DNA of 64,000 bases from JBCBSK01 sp965250105 (lineage in GTDB: Bacteria > Pseudomonadota > Alphaproteobacteria > Rhizobiales > Tepidamorphaceae), in NCBI GenBank assembly GCA_965250105.1, contig OZ252290.1, forward strand, positions 186,001 to 250,000, read 5' to 3'. Position 1 is the first letter of the stretch; each line of letters begins with the position of its first letter. A model generated the notes under the pieces. The model saw nothing but the letters and a program-made list of their open reading frames with translations. It searched no databases and was not told where the DNA came from. A program made the position numbers and the translations under genes. Below, one piece after another: positions 43,527 through 51,833 of the stretch.

Positions 43527-45089
43527 ATGTGCCGCCCCGCTGGGGGACATGTCTTTCAACCGATGGCGGAGCAACAGGCCAGCGCGAGATCGACCGCCAT
43601 TGGGTCGAGGACAGCCTTTCGCAGCCGTCACGACACGGCCGGCGACACCATTCGCTCGGCGCGCGAGAAGCTGACATCGGCATCCAGCGTCAAGCCGCAA
43701 TATGCCCTCGAACTGTTCGATACCTATGCCAGCCAGCAATTGAACGCGGCGGCGATCATGCCGCTCCTGGCCATGCTGATCGCCTTCATGGCGACCCAGT
43801 GGATCAACTGGGTCGAGGCTGCGCTGTGGCTGGCGGCGGCGCTTGTCGGCAATGCGCTCATCCTCCTGACCTGCCGGCGGTTCAGGAAACAGCCGCCCGA
43901 GCTCGCCACGGCCGATCGCTGGCGCGCCCGCTTCATCCGCGCCGAAGCCTTCAACGGACTGATGTGGGCGCTGATCGCGGCCATTCCGGTGCCGGCGGAC
44001 AATATGCTGGCGCTGTTCACCCTGTTCGCCTCGGGCATCATCGTGCTCGCGGTCAGGACGATCCTGTCCAGTCAGCTCTGGATGGCGATGATCGCCGGCA
44101 CGGCCCCAATCGCCGTGATGATCCTGGCCCAGTCGATGATGTATGGCGGCCATGTCGGCATGGCGCTCGGCGGGATGATCATCGGCGCCGAGGTCCTGTT
44201 CATCCTGATCGGCCAGCGCATGTATCAGAGTCAGGTCGAGACCATTTCGCTGCGCGCCGAAAAGGACGCGTTGATCGGCGAACTCGAAACCGCGAAATCG
44301 TTTTCCGACGAGGCCCGGCGCCGCGCCGAACAGGCCAATCTGGCGAAATCGCGCTTTCTGGCCACCATGAGCCATGAATTGCGCACCCCGCTGAACGCCA
44401 TTCTCGGCTTCGCCGAAGTGATGAAGGCCGAACTGCTCGGCGCCCATTCCAACCCGGCCTATAAGGAATATGCCGGCGACATCCACCGGTCCGGCGAACA
44501 TCTCCTCAATCTGATCAACGAGATCCTCGATCTCAGCCGCATCGAGGCCGGGCGCTACGCACTCCACGAGGAACCGGTATCGCTGGCCGGCACCGCCGCC
44601 GACTGCCGCTACCTGACCAAGCTGCGCGCCAAGGAAAAGGGCGTCCGGGTCCGCGAGACCTACGAGACCGACCTGCCGCGCCTGTGGGCGGACGAGCGCG
44701 CCGTGCGTCAGATCGTGCTCAACCTGCTGTCGAATGCCATCAAGTTCACCCCGTCGGGCGGCGAGATCGACATCGTCGTCGGCTGGACGGCCTCGGGCGG
44801 GCAGTATCTGTCGATCTCCGACAGCGGCCCCGGCATCCCGGAAGACGAGATCCCGGTCATCCTGTCATCCTTCGGCCGTGGCTCGCTGGCGCACAAGAAC
44901 GCCGATGAAGGCACCGGCCTCGGCCTGCCCATCGTCATGGGCCTGATCCAGCTTCACGGCGGCAGTTTCGACATCAAGAGCCGGCTGCGCGAAGGCACCG
45001 AGGTCACCGTCACCTTCCCGCGCCAACGGGTCATGCAGACGCTGCCGCCGATGCCGGATCCGGAACTGATGTGGAAGAAATCCGCCTGA
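43527..45089 (+). CDS. Membrane sensor histidine kinase
   Basis: This 520-residue kinase has about six membrane helices (residues 70-235), a coiled-coil linker, then HisKA with FLATMSHELRTPLNAILGFA and HATPase_c (N box LSNAIKFTPSGG, G1 ISDSGPGIPED, G2 GTGLGLPIVMG). The DIHRSGEHLLNLINEILDLS segment is like the PleC/DivJ/PdhS kinases of alphaproteobacteria. No response regulator gene is adjacent. The start is uncertain: 43527 or the ATG at 43563. It converges with cobT. Confidence 0.92.
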   Translation: MCRPAGGHVFQPMAEQQASARSTAIGSRTAFRSRHDTAGDTIRSAREKLTSASSVKPQYALELFDTYASQQLNAAAIMPLLAMLIAFMATQWINWVEAALWLAAALVGNALILLTCRRFRKQPPELATADRWRARFIRAEAFNGLMWALIAAIPVPADNMLALFTLFASGIIVLAVRTILSSQLWMAMIAGTAPIAVMILAQSMMYGGHVGMALGGMIIGAEVLFILIGQRMYQSQVETISLRAEKDALIGELETAKSFSDEARRRAEQANLAKSRFLATMSHELRTPLNAILGFAEVMKAELLGAHSNPAYKEYAGDIHRSGEHLLNLINEILDLSRIEAGRYALHEEPVSLAGTAADCRYLTKLRAKEKGVRVRETYETDLPRLWADERAVRQIVLNLLSNAIKFTPSGGEIDIVVGWTASGGQYLSISDSGPGIPEDEIPVILSSFGRGSLAHKNADEGTGLGLPIVMGLIQLHGGSFDIKSRLREGTEVTVTFPRQRVMQTLPPMPDPELMWKKSA

Positions 45090-45125
45090 CGGCCGATCGG
45101 CCGTCTTGTCGGACGGCGACCCGGT

Positions 45126-46154
45126 TCACGCGTCCTTGCCGCTGACGCCGGCCTCGGCGAAGGTCGCCATGCCCGCATGGCAGCGGGCGGCGGCGCGCAC
45201 CACGCCGGCCGCGACCGCCGCGCCCGAGCCTTCGCCGAGCCGCATGCCGAGATCGAGGATCGCCTCGAGCCCGAGCGCGTCGAGAAGCCGCGCATGCCCC
45301 GGTTCGGCGGACACGTGGCCGGCCATGCAATGGGCGATGAGATCGGGGTCGATGCCGTGCAGCACGGCCGCTGCCGCCGTCGTCGGGAACCCGTCGAGAA
45401 TGACCGGCACGCGCTGATGCCGCGCGGCCAATATGGCGCCGGCAAGGGCCGCGAATTCGCGCCCGCCGAGCCGCCGCAGCACTTCCAGCGGGTCGTCGAG
45501 ATGGTCCTTATGGGTATCGAGCGCACGGCGCACGGCGTCCTGTTTCAGCTTCAGCCCGTCATCGTCGACGCCGGTGCCGCGCCCGACCCAGTCGGCGGCA
45601 TCGCCACCATGCAGCGCGGCGGCGAGCGCCGCCGCCACGGTCGTATTGCCGATCCCCATCTCGCCGAGGCAGAGAAGGTCCGGGGTGGTGGCCAGCGCCT
45701 CCATGCCGAAGGCGATGGTGCCGGCGCAATCGCGCTCGCTGAGGGCGGCTTCCGTCGTGATGTCGCCGGTGGGATGATCGAGCGCGAGGTCGAACACCTG
45801 AAGGCCGAGATCATGCGCCTTGCAGAGCTGGTTGATCGCCGCCCCGCCGGCCTGGAACGCCGCCACCATCTGCTCGGTGACACCCGGCGGATAGGCTGAG
45901 ACGCCCCGCCCTGCCACGCCGTGATTGCCGGCGAAGATCGCGACGAAGGGCCGGTCGACGGTCGGCGGCGCCTTGCCCTGCCAGCGCGCCAACCAGGCGG
46001 CGATGTCCTCGAGCCGACCGAGCGCGCCCGGCGGCTTGACGAGATCGGCCTCGCGGGCGCGGGTCGCCTGTTCGGCGGCGAGCGAGGGGCCCGGCACATC
46101 GGCGCACAAGGCGCGAATGCCGTCGAAGGGAAGTCCGGAGGCCTGGGCCGTCAT
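45126..46154 (-). CDS. cobT: Nicotinate-nucleotide--dimethylbenzimidazole phosphoribosyltransferase
   Basis: CobT (342 residues) activates dimethylbenzimidazole for the lower ligand of cobalamin. Family motifs include KPPGALGRLEDIAAWLARWQ near residue 40, FAGNHGVAGRGVSAYP near residue 70, GEMGIGNTTVAAAL near residue 163 and VPVILDGFPTTAAA near residue 248; the C-terminal LGMRLGEGSGAA has the catalytic Glu. It is divergent from cobS with 105 bases between, too short for a full cobalamin riboswitch plus promoter. Confidence 0.96.
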   Translation of the reverse strand: MTAQASGLPFDGIRALCADVPGPSLAAEQATRAREADLVKPPGALGRLEDIAAWLARWQGKAPPTVDRPFVAIFAGNHGVAGRGVSAYPPGVTEQMVAAFQAGGAAINQLCKAHDLGLQVFDLALDHPTGDITTEAALSERDCAGTIAFGMEALATTPDLLCLGEMGIGNTTVAAALAAALHGGDAADWVGRGTGVDDDGLKLKQDAVRRALDTHKDHLDDPLEVLRRLGGREFAALAGAILAARHQRVPVILDGFPTTAAAAVLHGIDPDLIAHCMAGHVSAEPGHARLLDALGLEAILDLGMRLGEGSGAAVAAGVVRAAARCHAGMATFAEAGVSGKDA

Positions 46155-46259
46155 GTCTCCACCACCGCATCTTGATTAGGTCGTTTTGGGCGCCCGCTAT
46201 GGCGTTTCGACGGGCCGCTCCGTATAACGGGACATATCGCGACAGGAAAGGTCTTCGCC

Positions 46260-47105
46260 ATGGCCAGCCGCAACGCCGAGCGCGACAATCCCTTCGATTT
46301 TTCCGAATTCAGCGCGGCCGCCGGCATCAGGCGGCTGATCCGCGATACCGGCGTCTGCCTGACCTTCTTCTCGCGCATCCCCCTGCCCGACCGATTCAGC
46401 CCCGGCCATGCCGCGCCAAGCTTCCGCCGCGCGGCCCGCGCCGCACCGATCGCCGGCGGGATCATCGGCGCGGTGGCGAGCCTGTTCCTGGTGCTCGCCG
46501 CGCTTCTCGGCCTGTCGGACGCGATGGTGGCGATCATCACCGTGGGTGCGCTCCTGGCGATCACCGGCGCGCTGCACGAGGACGGGCTGGCCGACACGAT
46601 GGACGGGATCGGTGGCGGCGCGACGCGGCTCAAGAAGCTCGAAATCATGCGCGACAGCCGCATCGGGACCTTCGGCGCCAGCGCGCTCGTCATCTCGATC
46701 CTGATCCGTGTCGCCGCGCTGTCGACCTTCATCGCGGCCTTCGGCCCGGCGCGGGCCGCGCTGCTTCTGATCGCGGCGGAAGCCGTCTCGCGGGTCGGCG
46801 CGGTGTCGATGGCCTATGCGGTGCGTCCGGCGCGGGCGCAAGGGGCAAGCTTTTCCGCCGGCCAACCGACCGGCAACACGCTCTACGAAGCAATCATCTA
46901 TGGCGCCTTGATCGTCATGCTGGCGGGCGCCACGGCGATCGGCTTCTGGCCGATGCTGGTCGGTCTCGCGGCGGTCGCGGCCGCGACCTTCGGTATGATC
47001 GAACTGGCCCGATCCATGCTCGGCGGACAGACCGGCGATGTCGCCGGCGCGACGCAGCAGGTTTGTCTGCTTGCCTTTTTGCTCGCTGTTCTCATCTTTG
47101 TCTGA
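46260..47105 (+). CDS. cobS: Adenosylcobinamide-GDP ribazoletransferase
   Basis: CobS (281 residues) joins adenosylcobinamide-GDP with alpha-ribazole at the membrane in the last step of cobalamin synthesis. Motifs include FFSRIPLPDRF near residue 37 and ALHEDGLADTMDGIGGG near residue 103. MRDSRIGTFGASALVISILIR follows near residue 130. Several hydrophobic helices fit an integral membrane protein. It is the divergent partner of cobT. A DUF1289 gene follows after 59 bases. Confidence 0.95.
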   Translation: MASRNAERDNPFDFSEFSAAAGIRRLIRDTGVCLTFFSRIPLPDRFSPGHAAPSFRRAARAAPIAGGIIGAVASLFLVLAALLGLSDAMVAIITVGALLAITGALHEDGLADTMDGIGGGATRLKKLEIMRDSRIGTFGASALVISILIRVAALSTFIAAFGPARAALLLIAAEAVSRVGAVSMAYAVRPARAQGASFSAGQPTGNTLYEAIIYGALIVMLAGATAIGFWPMLVGLAAVAAATFGMIELARSMLGGQTGDVAGATQQVCLLAFLLAVLIFV

Positions 47106-47164
47106 CGACCGGCCGCGCCGTCGTCGACGCTCCCGCCCCAGCCCCTCGAACCTTCGGGAACCGC

Positions 47165-47392
47165 ATGTCCGTGATCGAGTCGCCTTGCGTCCAGATCTGT
47201 CAGATCGACGAGGAAAACGGCATCTGCACCGGCTGCGGCCGCACGCGGCCGGAAATCGCGCTGTGGACGCGGCTTGAGCCGGAACAGCGGCGCGAGGTGA
47301 TGGACGCCCTGCCCGAGCGCATGCGCTCGTGGCACGAGGCGCGCAAGGCCAAGCTCGGGCGCGGCAACCGGCGCGACAGGGCCAGGTTGTGA
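47165..47392 (+). CDS. DUF1289 domain protein
   Basis: This 75-residue protein matches DUF1289. It has four closely spaced cysteines (SPCVQIC, then GICTGCGRTRPEI), probably a metal site, followed by a basic C-terminal helix. Function unknown; the family often lies next to core genes. The start ATG at 47165 is chosen by family length. It probably shares a transcript with cobS and the retropepsin gene 19 bases downstream. Confidence 0.9.
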   Translation: MSVIESPCVQICQIDEENGICTGCGRTRPEIALWTRLEPEQRREVMDALPERMRSWHEARKAKLGRGNRRDRARL

Positions 47393-47411
47393 GACCCACG
47401 GGAGAGATCCC

Positions 47412-48110
47412 ATGCGTTCGGCGCTGATCGGTGTCGCCGTCCTCGTCATCGGCGGCATCGTTCTGGTTCTCAATCACGGCAGCGAACCGATCGCCGGGTT
47501 GCAGACCGCCGATCTCGCCCAGATCGTCGTCGGCGTGGCGCTCCTGATCTGGCTCGCCGGCGGCGTCTTCGACCGCGGCACACGCTTCACCGACGTCATG
47601 CGCACGGCCGCCATCTGGGCCATGGTCGCCTTCGTTCTCGTGCTCGGCTACAGCTATCGCGCCGAATTGCAGGGCGTCGGCCAGCGGGTGTTCGGCGAAC
47701 TGATGCCTGGACGGCCGCAGATCTCGGCCTCGGGCGGCGACGTTACCATCCGCCGCGACGCGAGCGGGCATTTCGCCGTCGACGGCTTCGTCGACAACGC
47801 GCCGGTCCGGTTCCTCGTCGATACCGGCGCGAGCCGCGTCGCGCTGCCCGTCTCGGTGGCGCGGCGGGCCGGCATCGATACCGATGCCCTGAGTTTCACC
47901 CTGTCCGTGTCGACCGCGAACGGCCAGACCATGATGGCCGGCACGCGGCTGCCCTCAGTCACCATCGGCGGCATCACGGTGCCGGAAGTCCAGGCTTTCG
48001 TCGCGCCAGACGCGGCCCTCGACGGCGCCCTGCTCGGCATGACCTTTCTCGACCGCCTGCCCGGCTACAGCGTCAGCGGCAACAGCCTCGTGCTTCAAGC
48101 GACACCTTAA
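47412..48110 (+). CDS. TIGR02281 family retropepsin-like aspartic protease
   Basis: This 232-residue protein has two or three N-terminal membrane helices (residues 3-80) and a periplasmic clan AA aspartic protease domain with FLVDTGASRVALP near residue 135 and the flap-side LLGMTFLDRL. Such single-domain proteases should dimerise. Substrates unknown. GAGAGA precedes the ATG. A second, shorter retropepsin follows. Confidence 0.92.
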   Translation: MRSALIGVAVLVIGGIVLVLNHGSEPIAGLQTADLAQIVVGVALLIWLAGGVFDRGTRFTDVMRTAAIWAMVAFVLVLGYSYRAELQGVGQRVFGELMPGRPQISASGGDVTIRRDASGHFAVDGFVDNAPVRFLVDTGASRVALPVSVARRAGIDTDALSFTLSVSTANGQTMMAGTRLPSVTIGGITVPEVQAFVAPDAALDGALLGMTFLDRLPGYSVSGNSLVLQATP

Positions 48111-48233
48111 CCCGCGCTCAACCATGCTCGGGCGTAACGGGTGTTCTCGCCCGGTTTGGCCCGCGATCTTGTCGTCGTATTAAGGCCGTCCCTGTTCATC
48201 TCGGCCAAGCTATCGGTCGGGATCGCGTGCCTC

Positions 48234-48731
48234 ATGACCAACTGGATCGGCCTTGGCCTCATCATCGCGGCGTCCGTGGCGATCGTCCCCGTGATCGACC
48301 ATGTCCTCGACCGCACGGAACAGACGCAGGGTGCCACATCCGGCGAGCCGGCAGCGCGCGATCAGGTCGTGCTGCGCGCCGGCCGAAACGGACATTTCGT
48401 CACCGATGTCCTGATCGACGGGCGGCGGATCAATGTGATGGTGGATACCGGGGCGTCCGGGGTCTCGCTGACCTATGAGGATGCGCGCCGGCTCGGCCTC
48501 AATCCCGGCAGCCTGGACTATTCCGGACGGTCGCGGACCGCCAATGGTATCGCGGAGATTGCGCCGATCATGCTCGACAAGGTGACGCTCGACGGCATCA
48601 CGGTGCGCGATGTGCGCGGTAGCGTCGCGCGCCAGGGCGCCTTGTCGGTCAGCCTGCTCGGCATGAGCTTCATCGGCCGCATCGAACGCTTCGAGCTGAC
48701 TGGCGACCGGCTGATCCTCAGCGACCGCTAG
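48234..48731 (+). CDS. Second retropepsin-like aspartic protease
   Basis: This protein of about 165 residues has one N-terminal membrane anchor (WIGLGLIIAASVAIVPVI) and a clan AA protease domain with VMVDTGASGVSLTYED near residue 78 and SLLGMSFIGRIERFE near the end. It is a paralogue of the gene just upstream, sharing domain order but with a shorter membrane part. The start is uncertain: a GTG at 48141 would add 31 residues; I prefer the ATG at 48234 because the anchor then sits at the N terminus. Confidence 0.85.
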   Translation: MTNWIGLGLIIAASVAIVPVIDHVLDRTEQTQGATSGEPAARDQVVLRAGRNGHFVTDVLIDGRRINVMVDTGASGVSLTYEDARRLGLNPGSLDYSGRSRTANGIAEIAPIMLDKVTLDGITVRDVRGSVARQGALSVSLLGMSFIGRIERFELTGDRLILSDR

Positions 48732-48812
48732 GCTGCGGCCGCGCGCCTTTTGCGTTGCACCGCGATAGCGCGCACTCTAGAAGCAGCACGATCCGCCAGA
48801 CGGCCGCGCCCG

Positions 48813-48886
48813 AGCCCCGGAGCCCAAGCCCCAAGGCACTCAGCCCCAAGGCGCTCAGCCCCAACGGAGCCCAGCCCAAGGAGCCC
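48813..48886. repeat. Five degenerate ~15-nt tandem units before the phosphohexomutase
   Basis: Units of 14-16 bases follow each other: agccccggagccca, agccccaaggcactc, agccccaaggcgctc, agccccaacggagccc, agcccaaggagccc. The last unit contains AAGGAG, the ribosome binding site, eight bases before the ATG at 48892. Three other units carry CCAAGG or CCAACGG in register. Confidence 0.7.
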
Positions 48887-48891
48887 AGCCG

Positions 48892-50391
48892 ATGTATCCG
48901 ACGCCGCTTGCCAAGATCACGCCGAACACCGCCGACTACGAGCGCCTCCCGCTCGTCAAGCCGACCGGTTTCCGGGAATACGACGCGCGCTGGCTGTTCG
49001 GCGAGGAGCTCAACCTGATGGGCGCCCAGGCGCTCGGCCTCGGCCTCGGCACGCTGCTCGGCGAGCGCGGCATCGAGCGCGACATCGTCGTCGGGCACGA
49101 CTTCCGTTCTTATTCCGCCTCGATCAAGATGGCGCTCGTTACCGGCCTGATGGCATCGGGCTGCCGGGTGCGCGATATCGGCCTCAGCCTGACGCCGATG
49201 GTCTATTTCGCGCAATTCGCGCTCGACTGCCCGGCCGCCGCCATGGTGACCGCCTCGCACAACGACAATGGCTGGACCGGGGTGAAGATGGGCTGCGACC
49301 GCCCGCTGACCTTCGGCCCCGAGGAGATGGGCCAGCTCAAGGAAATCGTGCTGTCTGCGCGCTTCGACATGGCCGGCGGCGGGACTTACGAACTCGTGCC
49401 CTATTTCGCCAACCGCTATGTCGCCGATCTGACCGAGGGCAAGGCGCTGTCGCGGCCAATCAAGGTGGTGGCGGCCTGCGGCAACGGCACCGCCGGGGCC
49501 TTCGCCCCCCAGGTGCTGAAGGCGCTCGGCGCGGACGTTATCGAGCTCGACTGCGAACTGGACCACAGCTTTCCGCGCTACAATCCGAACCCGGAAGACA
49601 TGAAGATGCTCGAGGCCATGGCGACCACCGTGCGCGACACGGGCGCCGAGGTCGGGCTCGGCTTCGACGGCGATGGCGACCGCTGTGGCGTCGTCGACAA
49701 TGAAGGCCACGAGATCTTCGCCGACAAGGTCGGCGTCATGCTGGCCCGCGACCTGTCGGCGCTCAATCCGGACAGCACCTTCGTCGTCGACGTCAAGTCG
49801 ACCGGGCTGTTCATGACCGATCCCGTGCTGCAATCGCATGGCGTCACCGTCGATTACTGGAAGACCGGCCACAGCCATATGAAGCGGCGGACCCATGAAC
49901 TGGACGCGCTCGCTGGCTTCGAGAAATCCGGCCATTACTTCTTCAATCCGCCGATCGGCCGGGGCTATGACGACGGGCTCGTCTCGGCGATCGCCGTGCT
50001 CGAAATGCTCGACCGCAATCCCGACAAGACCATGGCCGATCTCAAGCGCGACCTGCCGCCGACCTGGCAGTCGCCGACCATGTCGCCGCATTGCCCGGAC
50101 GAGATCAAATATGAGGTCGTCGAGCGCGCGGTGGCGCATTTCTCCAAGGTCGCGAAAAAGGGCGGCAAGCTGGCCGGCCAGCAGATCCGCGACCTGGTGA
50201 CGGTCAACGGCATCCGGATCACGCTCGAGGACGGCACCTGGGGGCTGTTGCGCGCGTCGTCCAACAAGCCGGAGCTCGTCGTCGTCGTCGAAAGCCCGGT
50301 GTCGGAAAAGCACATGCGCCAGATCTTCGCCGAGATCGACGGCTTCCTGTCGAAGCAGGACGAGGTCGGCGCCTATAATCAGAAGATCTGA
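48892..50391 (+). CDS. Phosphomannomutase/phosphoglucomutase
   Basis: This 499-residue alpha-D-phosphohexomutase has the phosphoserine loop MVTASHNDNGWTG (Ser122), the Mg-binding DGDGDRCGVVD near residue 260, a sugar-specificity GEKSGH-like EKSGHYFF segment and a C-terminal phosphate-binding domain. It converts mannose-6-phosphate or glucose-6-phosphate to the 1-phosphates for cell-envelope sugars. The start is fixed by AAGGAG in the last unit of a tandem repeat. Slightly longer than typical ManB/AlgC (about 460). Confidence 0.93.
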   Translation: MYPTPLAKITPNTADYERLPLVKPTGFREYDARWLFGEELNLMGAQALGLGLGTLLGERGIERDIVVGHDFRSYSASIKMALVTGLMASGCRVRDIGLSLTPMVYFAQFALDCPAAAMVTASHNDNGWTGVKMGCDRPLTFGPEEMGQLKEIVLSARFDMAGGGTYELVPYFANRYVADLTEGKALSRPIKVVAACGNGTAGAFAPQVLKALGADVIELDCELDHSFPRYNPNPEDMKMLEAMATTVRDTGAEVGLGFDGDGDRCGVVDNEGHEIFADKVGVMLARDLSALNPDSTFVVDVKSTGLFMTDPVLQSHGVTVDYWKTGHSHMKRRTHELDALAGFEKSGHYFFNPPIGRGYDDGLVSAIAVLEMLDRNPDKTMADLKRDLPPTWQSPTMSPHCPDEIKYEVVERAVAHFSKVAKKGGKLAGQQIRDLVTVNGIRITLEDGTWGLLRASSNKPELVVVVESPVSEKHMRQIFAEIDGFLSKQDEVGAYNQKI

Positions 50392-50687
50392 CGGTCTGAC
50401 CCGCCTCAGTCGCGTTCAAGCGGAGGCAAGGGGCGCGCGGTCGTGCGTCGTCCCCCCACCCCCCGCCTATCCCGCGGGGCAATGGCCAAAGGGTACCCAG
50501 CCTACCGTGACCGAGCGCCGGAACACATCCGGCGATGACACGCGAAGGATCAGACGCTTCAGCCTGAACAGAAAGATGCGCAGGTCGGCGGTGATCCAGC
50601 AAAGATGAACCGCGCACAACGGCGGCTTCAGATCGGGTTCAAGCCGCGCCACCCATGATCGCTGCCAGACAGACCGGGAGCAAGATC
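50392..50687. other. Non-coding spacer after the phosphohexomutase
   Basis: These 296 bases have a C-rich stretch and an eight-base palindrome CCCGCGGG around 50470, which may form part of a terminator without a T-run. No family-like open frame is seen on either strand. Confidence 0.3.
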
Positions 50688-50807
50688 ATGGATATCGGCA
50701 CACTCGTTTCGACCCTGTTCGGCGGCGCCTTCGGCCCGCTGCTTTTCGTCATCCTGGGCCTTGGCGGCATCGCCCTGCCGGCCCTCATCGGCCGGGTCCG
50801 CTTTTGA
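50688..50807 (+). CDS. Small hydrophobic membrane peptide (39 residues)
   Basis: The frame ATG 50688 to TGA 50807 encodes a 39-residue protein starting MDIGTLVSTLFGGAFGPLLF, with one hydrophobic Gly/Leu-rich helix and a basic end (GRVRF). GGGAG lies eight bases before the ATG. Composition and the ribosome binding site favour a real small membrane protein; no family is recognised. It converges with the TauE-type exporter, whose stop is 35 bases away. Confidence 0.5.
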   Translation: MDIGTLVSTLFGGAFGPLLFVILGLGGIALPALIGRVRF

Positions 50808-50841
50808 TCGGCCATACGCCAGCTTCGTCACCCAGTCCCTG

Positions 50842-51672
50842 TCAGGCGATGAAGGACCAGGCGAAGCGCGCCGCGACCACCAGCAGGAACAGGCCAAAGG
50901 CGGTTTCAAGCACCCGTTTCGAGGCGGCATGCGCAATCCGCACCCCGATCGGCGCGACCAGGAGCGTCACCGGGATGACCAGCAGGATGCCAAGCAGGTT
51001 GACATAGCCGACCGAGGCCGGCGGCAGGCCCTCGACCCCCCAGCCGGCCCACATCAGGCCGATAGCGCCGGGGATCGAAATCAGGACGCCGGTTCCCGAC
51101 GAGGTGGCGACGGCCTGATGGATCGGCCGGCCATAAAGCGTCATGAAGGTATTGTTCATGACCCCGCCGCCGATCCCCATCAGCGTCGAGAAGAAGCCGA
51201 TCACTCCGCCGGCCAACGCGCGCGTCGGCCCGGTCGGGATGTCCGGACCGAGCCGCCAGGAATCGCGGCCGAACAGGAGCTTCAGCCCGGTCAATAGCGC
51301 CAGGACGGCGAAGACGAGCCGGAGGCCCGCCCCCGACAGGAAGGCGGCCGCGAACGATGCCAGCACCACGCCGACGAAGATCGGCACGATCCAGGCCCTC
51401 AGAAGATCGATATCGACCGCGCCGCGTTTCTTATGCGCCAGAAACGAACGGATCGAGGTCGGCACGATGATACCGAGCGAGGTGCCGATCGCGAGATGCA
51501 TACCGATATTCTCGTCGACGCCGAGAAAACGCAGGAACTGATAGAGCACCGGCACCAGGATCGCGCCGCCGCCAATTCCGAACATGCCCGCGAGGACCCC
51601 GGCGACGGCGCCCGACGCGACGAGCGCCAGCGCCAGGCCGATCAGTTCTCCACTGGAAGCGGTAATGTCCAA
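50842..51672 (-). CDS. Sulfite exporter TauE/SafE family permease
   Basis: This 276-residue membrane protein has the TauE/SafE architecture of about eight helices with two pseudo-repeats: GMFGIGGGAILVPVLYQFL near the N terminus and GFFSTLMGIGGGVMNNTFM in the second half. Members export sulfite, sulfoacetate or similar anions. The start MDITASSGELIGL is short and plausible. No sulfonate gene is nearby. It follows dusA in the same direction after about 160 bases. Confidence 0.92.
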   Translation of the reverse strand: MDITASSGELIGLALALVASGAVAGVLAGMFGIGGGAILVPVLYQFLRFLGVDENIGMHLAIGTSLGIIVPTSIRSFLAHKKRGAVDIDLLRAWIVPIFVGVVLASFAAAFLSGAGLRLVFAVLALLTGLKLLFGRDSWRLGPDIPTGPTRALAGGVIGFFSTLMGIGGGVMNNTFMTLYGRPIHQAVATSSGTGVLISIPGAIGLMWAGWGVEGLPPASVGYVNLLGILLVIPVTLLVAPIGVRIAHAASKRVLETAFGLFLLVVAARFAWSFIA

Positions 51673-51833
51673 AACAGCGCTTTCATGGCACGGCGGAAAC
51701 GGCCGGCGACGGGCATGAGAGACCGGTGCATAGCATTCGCGCCGCGACGCCGCCTAGATGCGGAACCCATAGTCGTCATGCAATTCTGTTTGGCCGACAG
51801 GGACAGGGTCGCGCGCGACCCGGGGGTGTCCCG

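Noticed and set aside
46155..46259. Cobalamin riboswitch between cobT and cobS
   Set aside because: The gap is only 105 bases and no B12-box-like sequence is visible.
46197..47771. 524-residue open frame on the minus strand across cobS
   Set aside because: It runs antisense to cobS, DUF1289 and the first retropepsin, is Arg/Asp/Gly-rich and has no family-like sequence. Such long frames are expected opposite GC-rich genes.
48718..50313. 531-residue open frame on the minus strand opposite the phosphohexomutase
   Set aside because: Composition is typical of an antisense shadow, and the plus-strand gene is a clear phosphohexomutase with all motifs.
50467..50652. 61-residue minus-strand frame in the gap after the phosphohexomutase
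   Set aside because: No ribosome binding site or family resemblance, with a mixed composition typical of chance frames.
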